A stretch of DNA of 64,000 bases. Source: Firmicutes bacterium AM31-12AC. GTDB taxonomy: Bacteria; Bacillota; Clostridia; Lachnospirales; Lachnospiraceae. The stretch spans positions 220,204 to 284,203 of the forward strand of contig QUJA01000001.1 of the NCBI GenBank assembly GCA_003480425.1, given 5' to 3'. The notes under the pieces are model-generated. The model did not search any database. It had not been told where the DNA came from and worked only from the letters and a program-made list of their open reading frames with translations. The translations under genes and the position numbers were made by a program. Of the stretch, positions 16,516 through 24,611 are shown piece by piece (positions within the stretch are counted from its first letter, which is position 1; each line of letters starts with the position of its first letter).

Positions 16516-18360
16516 TTACTGTTCAACCTCTATATAGTCTTCCGGTGCTGACGGCTGCTGTCCTTTTGACATTGCTTCGATCCATGCACTTGATAATGTT
16601 GTATCTTTAAGCTGCTCAATCTCACATTGTGGATTTATTTTTTTCAAAACAGACATTGTGGTGTCTGTAAGAAGAATAGAGTATTCCTTTTCTTTGTCTA
16701 TTTTCTTATCATTAACTGTCAAGTCCTTTAATGAAAATCCACTTTCCGCTTGATTGACGATCATTTTCATACCGGATGCAATTGGTAATTCGTATTTATT
16801 GGTTACATAAAAATTCTCATCAGCATCGTCGAGATAATTTTCCACGAGTTCATAAACCTGTTTACCATTAATTTTTGCAAAATATAATGCTGTATCTGAA
16901 CTCTTCGCTGTCATCATGCCAACCCGGCTACTGCTGCATTCTCCTTTGTACATAGAAGAAGTAAAATAATAATATGGTGCCAGAGCCAGCTGTGCATCAT
17001 TTTCTTCTCTGATCGTAGTTAAAATGGAAGATGCTGCATCACGGCCATTTCTATCGTTCAGTGAAATGGAATATTCATTTTCAAAATTCACCGTTGATTT
17101 TTCTTCTGGATCTTTACGATTCATTACACTGCGCAAAGTATCATAAGCCTGTGTTTCATCCATTTCCCCTGACAGTAATCCGTGAACAGCCTCAAGACTT
17201 GCATCAAATGATTTTTGAGCGGAATATCGGATATAAACAGCATTATTATTAATTTCCACTTCCAGTCCAGGCACATCCTGCATCATGGTTGGAACATCTG
17301 TATTCAATGAAATAACACCGCTTCCATCCGCAATCAGCTTTTGCCCCTCTTCTGAAATCATACAATCCAGCACATCCAGTGCAGTATCCAGTTTCTCCCG
17401 GTCTTTTTCTAGGTTTTTGTTAAATGCAATGTTTAAGGATGGAGTCATGTACACATAGGATTCATCCGATGTCTGTGAAAAGTAAGGAATACGGATCAGC
17501 TCCGCATCCATCTGTTTCTGTAGCTGCTGCATAACCGTCGGATGTCCATGAAACATTGCCGATTTTCCCTCGACAAACATCTGGGTTCCTGTATCGATGT
17601 CAATATTGATATCTTCTTTACTAAAGTGCGAGTCCTTAAGAAACTGACTGGTTTCTGAAAAAATACGTTTCCATAATGTATCATCAAACTTTACTTCATC
17701 CGCTGCAGTCTCTGCACCGTTTCGCCATTCAATACCATCCAGGCTTGTAAACTCACCGATTGCCGCAGCCTGGATGATTTCATTATTAGACCAGTCTTCA
17801 CCAAGATCCATGGAATACGGTTTTATGCCATTATCATAAAACTGCTGACAGGCCTGTACATATTCCTCATAATTTTTTGGAATCTTAATTCCATACTGAT
17901 CAAACAGTGTTTTGTTGGCAATGATCGTCTGCGGAATACCACAGATTGGCAGCCACTGGATTTCATCCTCCGCATTCTTATAATATTGCACCGCATAGGA
18001 ATAATACTTAGAAACAACATCATAAGAAGCAAAATCCATAAGATAAGGCTGTAAGTCCTGTGCATCTGTTCCAGAAAATCGACGTACTGTTATGATATCC
18101 GGTAATTCATCATGTTCTTTAAAATAACTGTATAAATCGGTATCATTGTTACCAATAATAAATTCAATATCCTGATCAGGAAACTGTTCATGGATATAGG
18201 GTGCAATATTTTTCATCAAACGATTTTCCCACAGATAAACTGTAAGATGATCATCGTTTTTAGATACTTCTTTCTTTGACTGTCCACATCCAGACAAGAC
18301 AGCAGTTGCTACAAGTACACCTGACACCACTGCAATCAAACAACGTTTTGCCTTTTTCAT
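16516..18360 (-). CDS. Substrate-binding lipoprotein fused to a 5'-nucleotidase C-terminal-like domain
   Basis: 614 residues. The start MKKAKRCLIAVVSG is chosen over an upstream in-frame codon because it begins a lipoprotein signal (VLVATAVLSGCGQ, lipobox LSGC). Residues ~35-420 are an ABC extracellular binding protein type 1 (AMFHGHPTVMQQL, a family-typical segment). Residues ~440-610 resemble the substrate-recognition domain of 5'-nucleotidases (FAKINGKQVYELVENYLDD, then ASGMKMIVN). No ABC permease follows; instead a hybrid kinase does, so it probably presents ligand to that sensor. The mRNA leader carries a c-di-GMP-I riboswitch plus terminator. Confidence 0.85.
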   Translation of the reverse strand: MKKAKRCLIAVVSGVLVATAVLSGCGQSKKEVSKNDDHLTVYLWENRLMKNIAPYIHEQFPDQDIEFIIGNNDTDLYSYFKEHDELPDIITVRRFSGTDAQDLQPYLMDFASYDVVSKYYSYAVQYYKNAEDEIQWLPICGIPQTIIANKTLFDQYGIKIPKNYEEYVQACQQFYDNGIKPYSMDLGEDWSNNEIIQAAAIGEFTSLDGIEWRNGAETAADEVKFDDTLWKRIFSETSQFLKDSHFSKEDINIDIDTGTQMFVEGKSAMFHGHPTVMQQLQKQMDAELIRIPYFSQTSDESYVYMTPSLNIAFNKNLEKDREKLDTALDVLDCMISEEGQKLIADGSGVISLNTDVPTMMQDVPGLEVEINNNAVYIRYSAQKSFDASLEAVHGLLSGEMDETQAYDTLRSVMNRKDPEEKSTVNFENEYSISLNDRNGRDAASSILTTIREENDAQLALAPYYYFTSSMYKGECSSSRVGMMTAKSSDTALYFAKINGKQVYELVENYLDDADENFYVTNKYELPIASGMKMIVNQAESGFSLKDLTVNDKKIDKEKEYSILLTDTTMSVLKKINPQCEIEQLKDTTLSSAWIEAMSKGQQPSAPEDYIEVEQ

Positions 18361-18424
18361 ACTTTTATTTTCCTCATTCTTTCCTGATAAAATCATTATT
18401 GTTACGTCTGTGAAATAACACCGT

Positions 18425-18451
18425 AAAAAAGCACCGTCAGACAGACAGTGC
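18425..18451 (-). terminator. Intrinsic terminator of the c-di-GMP riboswitch
   Basis: On the minus strand GCACTGTC-TGTCT-GACGGTGC (18431-18451) is followed by six T (18425-18430). It sits between the aptamer and the lipoprotein start, the expected place for the expression platform. Confidence 0.85.
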
Positions 18452-18457
18452 ACCTCA

Positions 18458-18538
18458 TTTTATGCAGCTGGCTGTCATTTTACAGGCCCTGTAGCTTTGC
18501 GTCCCAGACTTTCGTCTGGTTTGCCGATTTCCTTATTA
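18458..18538 (-). ncRNA. Cyclic di-GMP-I riboswitch (GEMM-I)
   Basis: The minus strand shows the GEMM-I consensus: GGAAATCGGCAAACC, a hairpin CCAGAC-GAAA-GTCTGG with GNRA tetraloop, the invariant GGGACGCAAAGCTAC, then GGGCC and the second stem ending in GACAGCCAGCTGC. A terminator follows directly. So c-di-GMP level sets expression of the lipoprotein/hybrid-kinase operon. With a T-tract terminator and no obvious alternative start, control is likely transcriptional; ON or OFF cannot be decided by eye. Confidence 0.93.
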
Positions 18539-18570
18539 TAGCTTTTAAACTTATGCAAAAAACTGGTTTC

Positions 18571-18599
18571 ATTATACTATAGTTCTCTACTGTACACAA
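18571..18599 (-). promoter_or_regulatory. Promoter of the riboswitch operon
   Basis: On the minus strand TATAAT (18571-18576) is preceded by a 17-base spacer and a weak TTGTGT -35. It lies about 35 bases before the riboswitch aptamer. Confidence 0.6.
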
Positions 18600-18675
18600 G
18601 AAAAACATTACCATTTTAACGCCCGAAAACAAAAAAAAGAACAGCCGATACATATGAACTGTCCACTTTTTTTAA

Positions 18676-18775
18676 TAATATTCTCGTTCTTCCCACCAGT
18701 CGTTCACTTAACATCGGATTCCAATATAAATCACATTCTCAGGCAGTAACAGTACAATAAGATTTATCGGATATT
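18676..18775 (-). pseudogene. Fragment of small membrane protein, second copy
   Basis: The minus-strand frame reads PINLIVLLLPENVIYIGIRC-stop-VNDWWEEREYY-stop, clearly parallel to PMNLILLLLLVHVVYIGIRS and YVKDWREERGYY at 22542-22650. It is a shorter, stop-interrupted relative of that gene, left downstream of the riboswitch operon promoter. Confidence 0.65.
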
Positions 18776-18786
18776 TCAACAGACGC

Positions 18787-19563
18787 TTATAACAATCCAC
18801 TGTATATTTTTAAATCTTCATCCTTAAACACATTAAAGATTACCTTTTTTATTCTGCTGTCTTTGTTAAGATACTGCTTTACAGTATTCGTTGCAATCTC
18901 GGCAGCTCGTTGCTGTGGAAAGCGGAATACACCTGTAGACAAACAACAGAATGCAATAGATTCCACACCCGTATCAGCTGCAAGCTTTAGGCACTCTGTG
19001 TAGCAGCTTGCCAACAGGTCTTCATCTTCTTTTGTGACTTTCCATTGTATAATAGGTCCTACCGTATGAAGAATATATTTTGTCGGAAGATTGTATCCCG
19101 ATGTTATCTTTGCTTTGCCGGTCTCTTCTTCATGCCCCTGCTTTGCCATAATTTCATGCATTTTCAGACGAAGTTCCATTCCAGCATAAGTATGAATAAA
19201 GTTATCAATACAGGCATGCATCGGCGAAAAACAACCAAGCATCTGTGAGTTACACGCATTCACGATCGCATCACATTTCAAAGTGGTAATATCCCCCTGC
19301 CAGATATATAATCTCGAATCAGATTTTACAGGTGCAAGCGTGTCAACATCTGTGATTCCACGCTCTATATTTCTTTCTGTAAGATACTCATCCTGTATTT
19401 TCAAAAAATCATTACTGATTGGTCTTGGCGGTCTGACATTCATAAGTGAGCGGATCAGATTTTCCTGCCCCTGCTTATCCGTAGGAATGTTCTGTCTGCC
19501 AAACGGTATTTCTTCTTTTAAAAGATACTGAATTAGATATTCTCTTCGCTCATCCTGTGTCAT
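18787..19563 (-). CDS. SirTM-linked Zn-macrodomain, protein ADP-ribosylhydrolase
   Basis: 258 residues. After a ~70-residue N-terminal helix-rich part, the macrodomain starts at SRLYIWQGDITTLKCDAIVN with ADP-ribose contacts ACNSQMLGCF. It also has the Zn-macro insertion GCFSPMHACID, TKYILHTVGP, and the second loop CCLSTGVFRFP. Such enzymes remove mono-ADP-ribose put on by SirTM sirtuins. Its start overlaps the sirtuin stop by 4 bases. The pairing and the cysteine/histidine insertion make the assignment strong; the acceptor protein is not known. Confidence 0.92.
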   Translation of the reverse strand: MTQDERREYLIQYLLKEEIPFGRQNIPTDKQGQENLIRSLMNVRPPRPISNDFLKIQDEYLTERNIERGITDVDTLAPVKSDSRLYIWQGDITTLKCDAIVNACNSQMLGCFSPMHACIDNFIHTYAGMELRLKMHEIMAKQGHEEETGKAKITSGYNLPTKYILHTVGPIIQWKVTKEDEDLLASCYTECLKLAADTGVESIAFCCLSTGVFRFPQQRAAEIATNTVKQYLNKDSRIKKVIFNVFKDEDLKIYSGLL

Positions 19564-20504
19564 AATACCAGCCCCCTTATATCAGTAATTGCCTTTGCCA
19601 TATCACCGCCAATACCGATTACACGTTCCCCGAAGCTTTCCGGAACTACCGCTTCATCCATATTCAGGCGTATCAAACTATAAGACGAGTTCTCCCTCAC
19701 CATCTTTTCAAAAGGGAAACGTATAATAATCGGCGTATTAAATCCAACTCCAAGTTCCAAAAGAACAACCTTTTTATCTTTATTCTGTTCCAGAAAACCC
19801 GCATACCTGTCGGCTGCCTCATGCCACGCTTCATCTTCCACAAAATAATTATCACAACGGAGATTCATAGCCATATTGCCGCCACACACCGGACATTTTG
19901 GTACAAGTTCTGATGGAATCAGGCAGTCTCTTCTTGCTTTATCCATTTTACGAAACAGGTCTTTTGCATCGTAAGTCTTTAGATGACAGGCTTTCTGGCA
20001 CTGGATTTTCCCATAATCTCCCTGTGTTGCAAATATTCTTTTTTCATCGAATCCCGCTTTATAAAACTGATGATCCACATTGGTTGTAAGTACAAAATAT
20101 TCTTTGTTCTTTACAATATCATAAAGCTCTGTATAAAGCGGCAATGCCGGAGGATCAAAGCGGTTCATCAATGCATGTTTTGACCAGTATCCCCACTTTG
20201 CCTCCTCAGACGGATATGGATAAAATCCGGCTGCATACATATCTGTCATGTAGTACTCACCGTATTTTTTTATAAATTCTTCAAAATTGTCTGTAAACCT
20301 TTTACCACCATATTGGATTCCCGCAGCTGTCGATGCCCCGGCTCCTGCCCCGATTATAACACAGTCTGTATTTCTTATATTCTTTGCTGCCCTGTCAATC
20401 TGGTCTTCATATGCATCCTTTTGGAATACATAATCCCTTGCCGGAGTACTACATAAAAAGTTTCTCCAGTCAGCATGCCCTTTTCTGATTTTCTTAAAAA
20501 TCAT
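19560..20504 (-). CDS. SirTM-type sirtuin, protein ADP-ribosyltransferase
   Basis: 314 residues. NAD-binding Rossmann signature DCVIIGAGAGASTAAGIQYG, the sirtuin TTNVDHQFYKAGF, the catalytic-region pattern ATQGDYGKIQC, and a zinc-site CPVCGG. The class M proteins ADP-ribosylate a lipoylated GcvH-like carrier in staphylococci and streptococci (family knowledge). Here neither a GcvH-L nor an LplA2 ligase gene is nearby. Instead the gene overlaps a flavin/ferredoxin gene upstream (4 bases) and the macrodomain gene downstream, in one operon behind an FMN riboswitch. Confidence 0.93.
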   Translation of the reverse strand: MIFKKIRKGHADWRNFLCSTPARDYVFQKDAYEDQIDRAAKNIRNTDCVIIGAGAGASTAAGIQYGGKRFTDNFEEFIKKYGEYYMTDMYAAGFYPYPSEEAKWGYWSKHALMNRFDPPALPLYTELYDIVKNKEYFVLTTNVDHQFYKAGFDEKRIFATQGDYGKIQCQKACHLKTYDAKDLFRKMDKARRDCLIPSELVPKCPVCGGNMAMNLRCDNYFVEDEAWHEAADRYAGFLEQNKDKKVVLLELGVGFNTPIIIRFPFEKMVRENSSYSLIRLNMDEAVVPESFGERVIGIGGDMAKAITDIRGLVL

Positions 20505-21115
20505 AATGAACCTCTTTTCTCAATACACTGCTTCGGACAAATTTCTGCACATCTTCCGCAATGCAGACAATGATTCTGGTTGATAGTAACCGGAACTGAA
20601 GATATATCAATGCATTTTTGCGGACATACAGAGTAACACAGTTTGCATCCAATACATTCTTTTCCAATAAAATACCCTGTCTGAACTGCCTCGGTTTTTC
20701 CAATTGTTATAGTATCCCTCACAATATTTGATGGATTGCTGATATCAAAATACTCTCCCTGTGCCTCATACAGCCGAAACACTTCGATTGCATCTTTCGT
20801 ATCTCCCGGATAGATTTTCTTCATATATGGATTTTTTTCAAACATAATATCAAGATTCTTTTTTCCGATGTTCTTTATTTTTCCACGCAGAGACACCGCA
20901 ATTTTGTCTTTTGTTGCGGATATTGCCACATACTGCTGCTCCATTAACTGGTCATAAAATGCTTTTCCCTTTGCTGTAAGGAAATACACACCTTCTTCAT
21001 CATAGTACATCATATCTATGATTCTTGTCTGAGGATGTCCATCTGAACCTATCGTTGCAACTGTTGTTGAATGAATTTCATCCACCAGAAGTTTAAGATA
21101 ATCCATTTTTGTCAT
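20501..21115 (-). CDS. FMN-binding split-barrel protein with 2[4Fe-4S] ferredoxin domain
   Basis: 204 residues. Residues 1-130 form a pyridoxamine-5'-phosphate-oxidase-like FMN split barrel (TTVATIGSDGHPQTRIIDMM, YFLTAKGKAFYDQL). The C-terminal 55 residues hold two ferredoxin motifs, CIGCKLCYSVCPQKC and CLHCGRCAEICPKQC. It is likely a flavin-dependent electron-transfer or reductase protein. Ribosome site AAGGAGAGACTTTGAA precedes the start. It is the first gene of the SirTM operon and directly follows the FMN riboswitch, which fits FMN use by this product. Confidence 0.92.
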   Translation of the reverse strand: MTKMDYLKLLVDEIHSTTVATIGSDGHPQTRIIDMMYYDEEGVYFLTAKGKAFYDQLMEQQYVAISATKDKIAVSLRGKIKNIGKKNLDIMFEKNPYMKKIYPGDTKDAIEVFRLYEAQGEYFDISNPSNIVRDTITIGKTEAVQTGYFIGKECIGCKLCYSVCPQKCIDISSVPVTINQNHCLHCGRCAEICPKQCIEKRGSL

Positions 21116-21169
21116 TTCAAAGTCTCTCCTTTCAGTATCGGTGTAAGTTTTTTATATGTCATCATGGCA

Positions 21170-21322
21170 ATTAAAACAGCCCGCAGGACGGGATTCCCTG
21201 CGGGACTTGTTTTATCATATCTTCTCTCATCCGGACTTTACCGTCGGTTATGGAATTGCACCATATCAGCTTTTGCTCGCAGACTATACTGCCGGTCAGG
21301 AATTACACCTTGCCCCGAAGAC
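21170..21322 (-). ncRNA. FMN riboswitch (RFN element) with terminator
   Basis: On the minus strand the aptamer has the RFN hallmarks: TTCGGGGCAAGGTGTAATTCC at the 5' side, ACCGGCAGTATAGTCTGCGAGC, GGTGCAATTCC, AACCGACGGTAAAGTCCGGATGAGAGAAGAT at the 3' side. A terminator CCCGCAGG...CCTGCGGG (21180-21204) followed by TGTTTTAATT comes next, then the split-barrel gene. FMN excess should stop transcription of the flavin/SirTM/macro operon. Confidence 0.95.
21180..21204 (-). terminator. Terminator in the FMN riboswitch platform
   Basis: A perfect 8-bp GC-rich stem CCCGCAGG/CCTGCGGG with a T-rich tail on the minus strand, between the aptamer and the first gene. Confidence 0.9.
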
Positions 21323-21346
21323 TGTAATTTTTTCTGTTAATTATCT

Positions 21347-21742
21347 TTAAAATTCATAAGGTGGATTTCCAGAGAAATCTGCGATTAAACCATGCGGATT
21401 TTCAAGATAGAATACCTCAAAAATAGGATTATCTGCTGTCTGGTACTGTCCCTTAACGATAGGATTGTTCATGCATCCTTCCTTTACACTCTTGTTGTCC
21501 TCAAATACTGCTTTACCATGAAGGCGAATCCATGCGTATTCAGGGGAAGATACTGATACTTCTACTTCAGGATTTGCTAACATATCCTTGTAAACATCCT
21601 TTGTGTTGTTAGTACAGAACCAAAGCTTTCCGTCCTGCTCAAAACAGAACATGAATGGACGGCATTTTGCCTTTCCATCTCTTCCGACGGTTGCTAAATA
21701 CTGAACCGGGTTTTTCTGTAAAAATTCTACTACTTTCTGCAT
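21347..21742 (-). CDS. Pyridoxamine 5'-phosphate oxidase family protein
   Basis: 131 residues, a stand-alone FMN split barrel: VEFLQKNPVQYLATVGRDGK, CRPFMFCFEQDGKLWFCTNN, a typical small flavin reductase-like protein of anaerobes. The gene has a good ribosome site (GAGGTAATTT). Its promoter carries the Rrf2-type palindrome (21814-21834) shared with the adjacent regulator gene, so it is the likely regulatory target. Its exact reaction is unknown; heme or quinone reduction and electron transfer are possibilities. Confidence 0.9.
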   Translation of the reverse strand: MQKVVEFLQKNPVQYLATVGRDGKAKCRPFMFCFEQDGKLWFCTNNTKDVYKDMLANPEVEVSVSSPEYAWIRLHGKAVFEDNKSVKEGCMNNPIVKGQYQTADNPIFEVFYLENPHGLIADFSGNPPYEF

Positions 21743-21813
21743 TTTAAATTACCTCCTCGATATGTTGTAACAATGATTATTACATCTTGCAGCTATACAA
21801 TATCATCCGTTTA

Positions 21814-21834
21814 ATGTAATATCAATAGTTACAT
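21814..21834. promoter_or_regulatory. Rrf2-type operator upstream of the PNPOx-like gene
   Basis: A 21-base imperfect palindrome, TGTAAT and GTTACA arms around ATCAATA, matches 22429-22449 at 19 of 21 positions. The second copy precedes the Rrf2 gene itself, so the shared site is the likely operator. Confidence 0.75.
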
Positions 21835-21901
21835 CAAACTTTTTGTAACTTTTTTTGTTACAACTCCTTTTGAAGATTTTACATTGATTATGAAAACGAA
21901 A

Positions 21902-21942
21902 AGGCTCCGGAAATTGTGATGATATAATCACTCATCCGAAGC
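21902..21942 (-). terminator. Terminator after the Rrf2 gene
   Basis: On the minus strand GGCTTCGGA...TCCGGAGCC with an inner GTGAT/ATCAC stem and a TTTTCG tail, starting 11 bases after the Rrf2 stop codon. Confidence 0.8.
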
Positions 21943-21952
21943 CTTCTGTAGA

Positions 21953-22387
21953 CTACTCTTCCTCTGTATACACTGCAATATCTTTTTTCACATCAGCAAG
22001 TGTCATTTCTGAAAGTTTTTCCTCCATTGCCTTCTGTACTTCTAACAGTCTCTTATCAAGAACATGGTGAATATTCTTTCCTACCGGACATTTCTGATTG
22101 GGATTCTCATGAAAATGAAACAGTTCTTCATCTGGTGCACATTCCACTGCTTTATACACATCAAGGAATGTAATCTGCTCCAATGGTCTGGTAATTGTCA
22201 CACCGCCTGTCCCTCTTGCAACTTCAATAAGACCAGCAGCCTTTAATTGTTGCAATATTTTACGAACAATCACCGGATTAGTTCCAATGCTTGCTGCCAT
22301 AAAATCACTAGTCATCTTCTGATTCGAAAATGTATCTATACAGGCAAACATATGGATTGCCATTGTAAATCTACTTGAAATCTGCAT
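21953..22387 (-). CDS. Rrf2 family transcriptional regulator
   Basis: 144 residues from MQISSRFTMAIHMFA; this ATG is preceded by GAGAGGTGTTTATA, a better start than one three codons earlier. The winged helix-turn-helix is TSDFMAASIGTNPVIVRKIL then LKAAGLIEVARGTGGVTIT, the Rrf2 wing signature. Cysteines occur at FACID, VECAPD and NQKCPVG, not in the close three-cysteine cluster of IscR/NsrR, so an Fe-S cofactor is doubtful. It most likely represses itself and the PNPOx-like gene through the shared palindrome. Confidence 0.9.
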   Translation of the reverse strand: MQISSRFTMAIHMFACIDTFSNQKMTSDFMAASIGTNPVIVRKILQQLKAAGLIEVARGTGGVTITRPLEQITFLDVYKAVECAPDEELFHFHENPNQKCPVGKNIHHVLDKRLLEVQKAMEEKLSEMTLADVKKDIAVYTEEE

Positions 22388-22428
22388 TATAAACACCTCT
22401 CTTTGACAGTAATCATATCAAAAAACAG

Positions 22429-22449
22429 ATGTAATTTCAATGGTTACAT
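22429..22449. promoter_or_regulatory. Rrf2-type operator upstream of the regulator
   Basis: Second copy of the palindrome described at 21814-21834, about 42 bases upstream of the Rrf2 start codon, consistent with autoregulation. Confidence 0.75.
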
Positions 22450-22541
22450 TGTTGTTGAAAACTTAATATAAATACAATCAATAGTCTGCTTTAGAAAAAA
22501 CAGAAAGATACTTTACAAAATCTTCCTGTTCTCTTTTTGTT

Positions 22542-22790
22542 TTAGTAATAGCCTCGTTCCTCCCGCCAGTCTTTCACATAACTTCGGATTCCGATATAGA
22601 CCACGTGCACAAGAAGTAATAGTAGAATAAGGTTCATCGGAATGATTGATTTTATCCATTTTCCGAAGTAGATTGCAATAGCTGTACTCATTATCGCCAT
22701 CATGATACTATTTGAGATTCTATTGCTTAATTGTCCGAAAGAATCTGCACCTGTCACAAACTCTTGAAGCAGACTTATAAATCTGTATTT
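22542..22790 (-). pseudogene. Small membrane protein, probably truncated
   Basis: The frame gives two membrane segments (SIMMAIMSTAIAIYFGKWI and MNLILLLLLVHVVYIGI) and a charged end KDWREERGYY. The annotated ATG at 22757 has no ribosome site, and the frame stays open upstream (ISLLQEFVTGADSFGQ), so the true N-terminus appears lost. A shorter relative lies at 18676-18775. The family is not recognised; the gene sits behind a broken flavodoxin gene. Confidence 0.45.
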
Positions 22791-22914
22791 TCTTCAACAG
22801 TATATTTTGTCTTTTTATGATTTGGTTTTCCATCACTTTCCATGACGCTGATTGTGTCTGCCCATTCTGAAATTTCTCATCAATTTTTCTGGCATCCGCA
22901 CCCTCTTGGATCGC

Positions 22915-23034
22915 CGGCATCTCTAATTTTCCCTGCCTTGCATAAGAAATCTGCTTTTACTTCCTCTGCAATCATTTCTGCTACTTTTTTGTTGTTCCGC
23001 TTGCACTGAAAAATGCCACTAATTTTTTACTCAT
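22915..23034 (-). pseudogene. Flavodoxin, N-terminal remnant
   Basis: From the ATG at 23034 the frame reads MSKKLVAFFSASGTTKK-stop. One added A in the A-run restores VAEMIAEEVKADF, matching the intact flavodoxin at 36685-37155 (MCKKLVAFFSASGTTKKVAE). Homology stops after about 30 residues. The upstream region also shares the hairpin seen upstream of the intact gene, so this is a decayed paralogous locus. Confidence 0.75.
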
Positions 23035-23455
23035 AATAATGACCCCTTACTTTACGAATTTCTTGTATAAAAATAGGTGTACAAGATTTGATTTTCTCTT
23101 ATACATCTATATTTTTATATTCCTACAAATTTTTCAAGAACCAGTATACCTTCAGAAATATTCATTTTTCCCTGAAATTCTTTTAAAAAAGTGTCTTCGA
23201 CACTTCAACTCCCCAGCCCCTTTGTGTGGGCTATTTTCATCAGCATAATCATTGTATCAGGATAAAGTTCACAAAGTATCCGCAATACGTTCCCATAAGT
23301 TCATGTCATTATTGAAATCGTACATATTTCAGTATAAAAAGTTCACTATTCAAATTCTGATTATTTATAGTAAACATGGTCTATCAAAATGACTATTTTC
23401 TGTTTCATTGTTTAACTTAACAAAACAATTCCTATGCAAAAAGGCGTAATTCACT
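23035..23455. other. Intergenic region with two hairpins
   Basis: 421 bases without a gene. Near 23068-23115 a relative of the 37194-37237 hairpin (AATAGGTGTACAAGAT ... ATACATCTATATTT) is present. At 23188-23204, AAGTGTC-TTC-GACACTT with a T-run on the minus strand is a likely terminator of the thioredoxin reductase gene or a remnant. Nothing else is recognised. Confidence 0.5.
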
Positions 23456-24382
23456 TTACATTTTCCCCATATATTTTTCTGCCATATGTACTGCCACAGC
23501 CCCATCTGCAACAGCTGTTACTATCTGACGAAGTAACTTTGTTCTGACATCTCCTACAGCATAAACACCCGGAATACTCGTTTCAGTATTTTCACCTGCC
23601 ACAATATATCCTTTATTATCCAGTTCTATCTGATTATCTAAAAAATCTATTGTCGGTTTTCTTCCTATACTCACAAACAAGCCGTCACATTCTATAATGT
23701 TTTCTTCTCCTGTAACTGTATCTTTCAACCGCACACCAGTCAATCGTTCTCCATAAAGCAGTTCTTTTACTGTACTATTCCATCGAAACTCTATATTTTC
23801 AGTTTTCATCAGCTGGTCATTGTAAATTTTTGTTGCACGTAATGTATCCCTTCGATGAACAATGATAACTTTCTTAGCAATTCGACTTAAAAGAGTAGCA
23901 TCTGATATAGCAGAATTTCCACCACCAACAACAACCACAATCTTATCTTTATAAAACATACCATCACAGGCGGCACAATAAGCAACTCCATGACCTATCA
24001 ATTCTTTTTCTTTATCAAGACCAAGTTCTCTTGGATTTGCTCCTGTAGCTATCACTACTGTTTTCCCAATATAAATTCCCGAACTGGTTTCTACTCTCTT
24101 AAGCTTTCCTGCTAAATCCATATTAAAAACTTCTGCATATTCACTTTTAGCACCATATTTTTCCGCCTGTTTTTGCATTTTCTCTGCCAATGAAAATCCG
24201 TCAATTCCATTTTCAAAACCAGGATAGTTATCAATCTGCCAGGTCAATGACATCTGACCACCTGCAGATAATTTTTCTAAAACAATTGTTTCAAGTCCTG
24301 CTCTGGCTGCGTATAATGCTGATGTATACCCACCAGGTCCTCCTCCCACGATAATCATATCGTAAACATGATTTTCATTCAT
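23456..24382 (-). CDS. trxB: Thioredoxin reductase
   Basis: 308 residues. FAD site VGGGPGGYTSALYAARAG, redox-active disulfide CAACDG near residue 136, NADPH site VVVGGGNSAISDATLL, and the C-terminal FAD motif GVYAVGDVRTK. Length and motif order are those of low-molecular-weight bacterial TrxB. It reduces thioredoxin with NADPH. Upstream lies a broken thioredoxin gene with a Crp-type palindrome, so trxB probably belongs to the local oxygen-stress regulon. The intact thioredoxin is at 27549-27854. Confidence 0.95.
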   Translation of the reverse strand: MNENHVYDMIIVGGGPGGYTSALYAARAGLETIVLEKLSAGGQMSLTWQIDNYPGFENGIDGFSLAEKMQKQAEKYGAKSEYAEVFNMDLAGKLKRVETSSGIYIGKTVVIATGANPRELGLDKEKELIGHGVAYCAACDGMFYKDKIVVVVGGGNSAISDATLLSRIAKKVIIVHRRDTLRATKIYNDQLMKTENIEFRWNSTVKELLYGERLTGVRLKDTVTGEENIIECDGLFVSIGRKPTIDFLDNQIELDNKGYIVAGENTETSIPGVYAVGDVRTKLLRQIVTAVADGAVAVHMAEKYMGKM

Positions 24383-24403
24383 ACAACAGTCCTCCTATTT
24401 TAT

Positions 24404-24554
24404 TTTTCCAAAGCTTCATTAATAAAGTTTTCTATCATTTTTTTGATTCGGGTGCAACAATAGAATCTATTGCCTTTCCATCTCGATATAAAACCAGTTT
24501 TTCCTTATGAATTAATTGTCCAAACTTTTCTTTATTTATATTTATTGATGTCAT
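24404..24554 (-). pseudogene. Thioredoxin, internally deleted and frameshifted
   Basis: It starts with a good ribosome site (GGAGGAAGGGG) and MTSININKEKFGQLIHKEKL, like the intact thioredoxin (MTAININKNNFQNEV). It then jumps straight to the C-terminal part YRDGKAIDSIVAPESKK, so the CxxC active site is missing. After a one-base loss in an A-run the frame would continue MIENFINEALEK-stop at 24404. It is a clear remnant in front of trxB. Confidence 0.75.
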
Positions 24555-24611
24555 ATTTTTTAACCCCTTCCTCCTGTTTGAACTTAATATACCGCATAAA
24601 AGATCTTGCTT

